A stretch of DNA of 5,950 nucleotides from an uncultured Sphingomonadales bacterium (GTDB lineage: Bacteria; Pseudomonadota; Alphaproteobacteria; Sphingomonadales; Sphingomonadaceae): positions 1 to 5,950 of the forward strand of contig CAIWFP010000006.1 of the NCBI GenBank assembly GCA_903911985.1, read 5' to 3'. Positions 4,927 to 5,950 of this stretch are shown in pieces. How positions within the stretch are numbered: the stretch's first letter is position 1; the number at the start of each line of letters is the position of its first letter. The position numbers and the translations under genes were made by a program. Below the pieces are notes generated by a model. The model worked only from the letters and a program-made list of their open reading frames with translations, did no database searches and was not told the DNA's origin.

Positions 4927-5950
4927 TTAGCCGGCCTTGGGGCCCGCGGCTTCGGTTTTGCGGCCCGAACCTTCTGCTTTACGGCAGAGCCGCTCGGCCA
5001 TGGCGAAATTGCCCAGCACGAGGCGGTTAAACAGACGGCCGGTTTCGGGTGAGAGGATGCCGGCGGCGCTTTGCGCCACCTTGTATTCGAGGATGCAGCC
5101 GCCCTTGAACAAGGCGAGCACACAGTAGTAGTCGAAGTTGGTCAGATCGCGGCCCGTGCCCGCCGCGTAGTAGCGGGCCAGTTCCTGCCGGGTTGGCATA
5201 TTGGCGATGTTGTAGAGCGCCGCCGGATCGATGACGTCTGGCGTATCCTCCTCGCGCAGCTTGTTGGTGAACCACGCCAGATCGAGCAGCGGATCGCCGA
5301 TGGTGGAGAGTTCCCAGTCGATCAGCGCGGTCAGGCGGGCGGGGCGGTCGAAGGCAAACAGGGCGTTGGGCGTGCCGACATCGCCATGGATGAGTCCCGC
5401 GCGGAAATCATCGGGGATATTGCCGCGCAGCCAGTCGCGCACATAGGCGTAACCGGGAATATCGCGTCCGGCATAGCCGTAGAGTTTGGGATAGGAGTTG
5501 AGCTGGCCCTCCCAGCGATCAACCTGCCGTTCGAGGAAGTTCTCGGCCTTGCCGAAATCCTCAAGGCCAATCGCCTTGTAATCGACATTGGCCAATGCGA
5601 TCAGCCCATCAACCATGGCATAGCCGATGCCATATTCGCATGGCGCGCTGTCAAACGGGGCACTGTGATGGATCTTTTCGCCGCGCAGTTCGGCGGCCCA
5701 GCCGGTCACGCGCTCCATCACATAAAAGGGCGCGCCGATCACTTCGGTATCGTTACAGGACGCATAGCAATAGGGATGCGGCACGTCTGTCTGGTTGAGC
5801 GCGGTCAGCACCCGCGCCTCGCGCAGGATCGATTTTTCGCTGCCCGGCGGCGGCACGGCGGGCGGGCGGCGCAGCACCATCTGCTTCTCGCCCCGGTCCA
5901 GCGTCAGGATCACATTGGATGTGCCGCCGTGCAACTGGCTCACCGCCAGC
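4927..5950 (-). CDS. APH-like phosphotransferase, ACAD11 kinase-domain type (N-terminus outside window)
   Basis: The frame is open from the right edge to TAA (4927-4929), giving about 340 visible residues. It belongs to the aminoglycoside-phosphotransferase-like kinase fold, specifically the branch found as the N-terminal domain of ACAD10/ACAD11. Visible parts are the glycine-rich GGTSN loop, VLRRPP (about 5862-5877), REARVL (helix C Glu), the catalytic loop LIHGDVGTPN (5365-5394, with His at 5386-5388 and catalytic Asp at 5380-5382), and the metal-binding IDWELSTIGDP segment. GTG at 5941-5943 is internal: the Gly-rich loop follows at once, so roughly 20-40 residues are missing beyond the window. 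Family knowledge: LvaA of levulinate catabolism and ACAD11 phosphorylate the 4-hydroxyl of 4-hydroxyacyl-CoA. With its adjacent partner dehydrogenase, that role is more likely than antibiotic modification. The C-terminus ends in a Lys/Ala/Gly-rich imperfect repeat. Confidence 0.9.
   Translation of the reverse strand, partial: LAVSQLHGGTSNVILTLDRGEKQMVLRRPPAVPPPGSEKSILREARVLTALNQTDVPHPYCYASCNDTEVIGAPFYVMERVTGWAAELRGEKIHHSAPFDSAPCEYGIGYAMVDGLIALANVDYKAIGLEDFGKAENFLERQVDRWEGQLNSYPKLYGYAGRDIPGYAYVRDWLRGNIPDDFRAGLIHGDVGTPNALFAFDRPARLTALIDWELSTIGDPLLDLAWFTNKLREEDTPDVIDPAALYNIANMPTRQELARYYAAGTGRDLTNFDYYCVLALFKGGCILEYKVAQSAAGILSPETGRLFNRLVLGNFAMAERLCRKAEGSGRKTEAAGPKAG
4942..4983 (-). repeat. Two imperfect 21-base repeats in the kinase C-terminal tail
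   Basis: In the kinase reading direction, 4983-4963 encodes RKAEGSG and 4962-4942 encodes RKTEAAG, followed by a partial PKAG before the stop. The two 21-base units differ at several positions but keep the frame. It looks like a small in-frame duplication that forms a flexible, charged tail. Confidence 0.4.

Noticed and set aside
5941..5943. GTG as the start of the kinase
   Set aside because: The glycine-rich ATP loop follows almost immediately and the frame stays open to the edge, so the true start lies outside the window.
4927..5950. Aminoglycoside resistance gene
   Set aside because: The motifs fit the APH fold, but the sequence style (VLRRPP, HGDVGTPN) and the adjacent ACAD10/11-type gene match the metabolic acyl-CoA kinase branch.

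Overview
The window is GC-rich, tightly packed bacterial DNA with strong G/C preference at third codon positions. It carries eight protein genes and no gap longer than 42 bases. The enzyme families (acyl-CoA dehydrogenases, paired MaoC hotdog proteins, SDRs, a nitronate-monooxygenase-like flavoprotein and an APH-like kinase) are typical of the large acyl-CoA degradation repertoires of sphingomonads (Novosphingobium/Sphingobium type) and mycolic-acid actinobacteria. The gene style favours an alphaproteobacterial sphingomonad, but this is inference, because no marker gene is present.

Layout: two convergent transcription units meet near 2009-2050. The plus-strand unit (1-2008) holds the tail of an acyl-CoA dehydrogenase, a nitronate-monooxygenase-family flavoprotein, and two small MaoC-type hotdog proteins that look like the two halves of one enoyl-CoA hydratase. 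The minus-strand unit, read from right to left (5950-2051), holds an APH-like kinase whose N-terminus lies outside the window, an ACAD10/11-type acyl-CoA dehydrogenase, and two short-chain dehydrogenases. Genes within each unit overlap or lie within about 35 bases of each other, so each looks like one operon. Both promoters lie outside the window.

How the genes may work together: the plus unit supplies alpha,beta-dehydrogenation of a CoA ester, hydration by a two-subunit hydratase, and a flavoprotein whose substrate is probably a CoA intermediate rather than a nitronate. The minus unit contains the two domains that animals fuse in ACAD10/ACAD11, here as separate adjacent genes. In that family, and in the levulinate (lva) pathway of Pseudomonas putida, the kinase phosphorylates a 4-hydroxyacyl-CoA and the dehydrogenase-like partner removes the phosphate, which lets the chain enter beta-oxidation. 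The two SDRs could oxidise the resulting hydroxyacyl-CoA or a ring hydroxyl. The combination suggests catabolism of a hydroxylated or lactone-derived acid, or of a steroid- or terpenoid-like side chain. The actual substrate cannot be read from the sequence.

Points worth a second look: the second-encoded SDR has Lys where the catalytic Asn of the SDR tetrad is expected; the ACAD10/11-type enzyme has Asp at the usual catalytic Glu position; the first MaoC protein has lost both hydratase catalytic residues while the second keeps them; and the flavoprotein has no nitronate-related context. There are no RNA genes, mobile elements, CRISPR arrays or long repeats that I could support.
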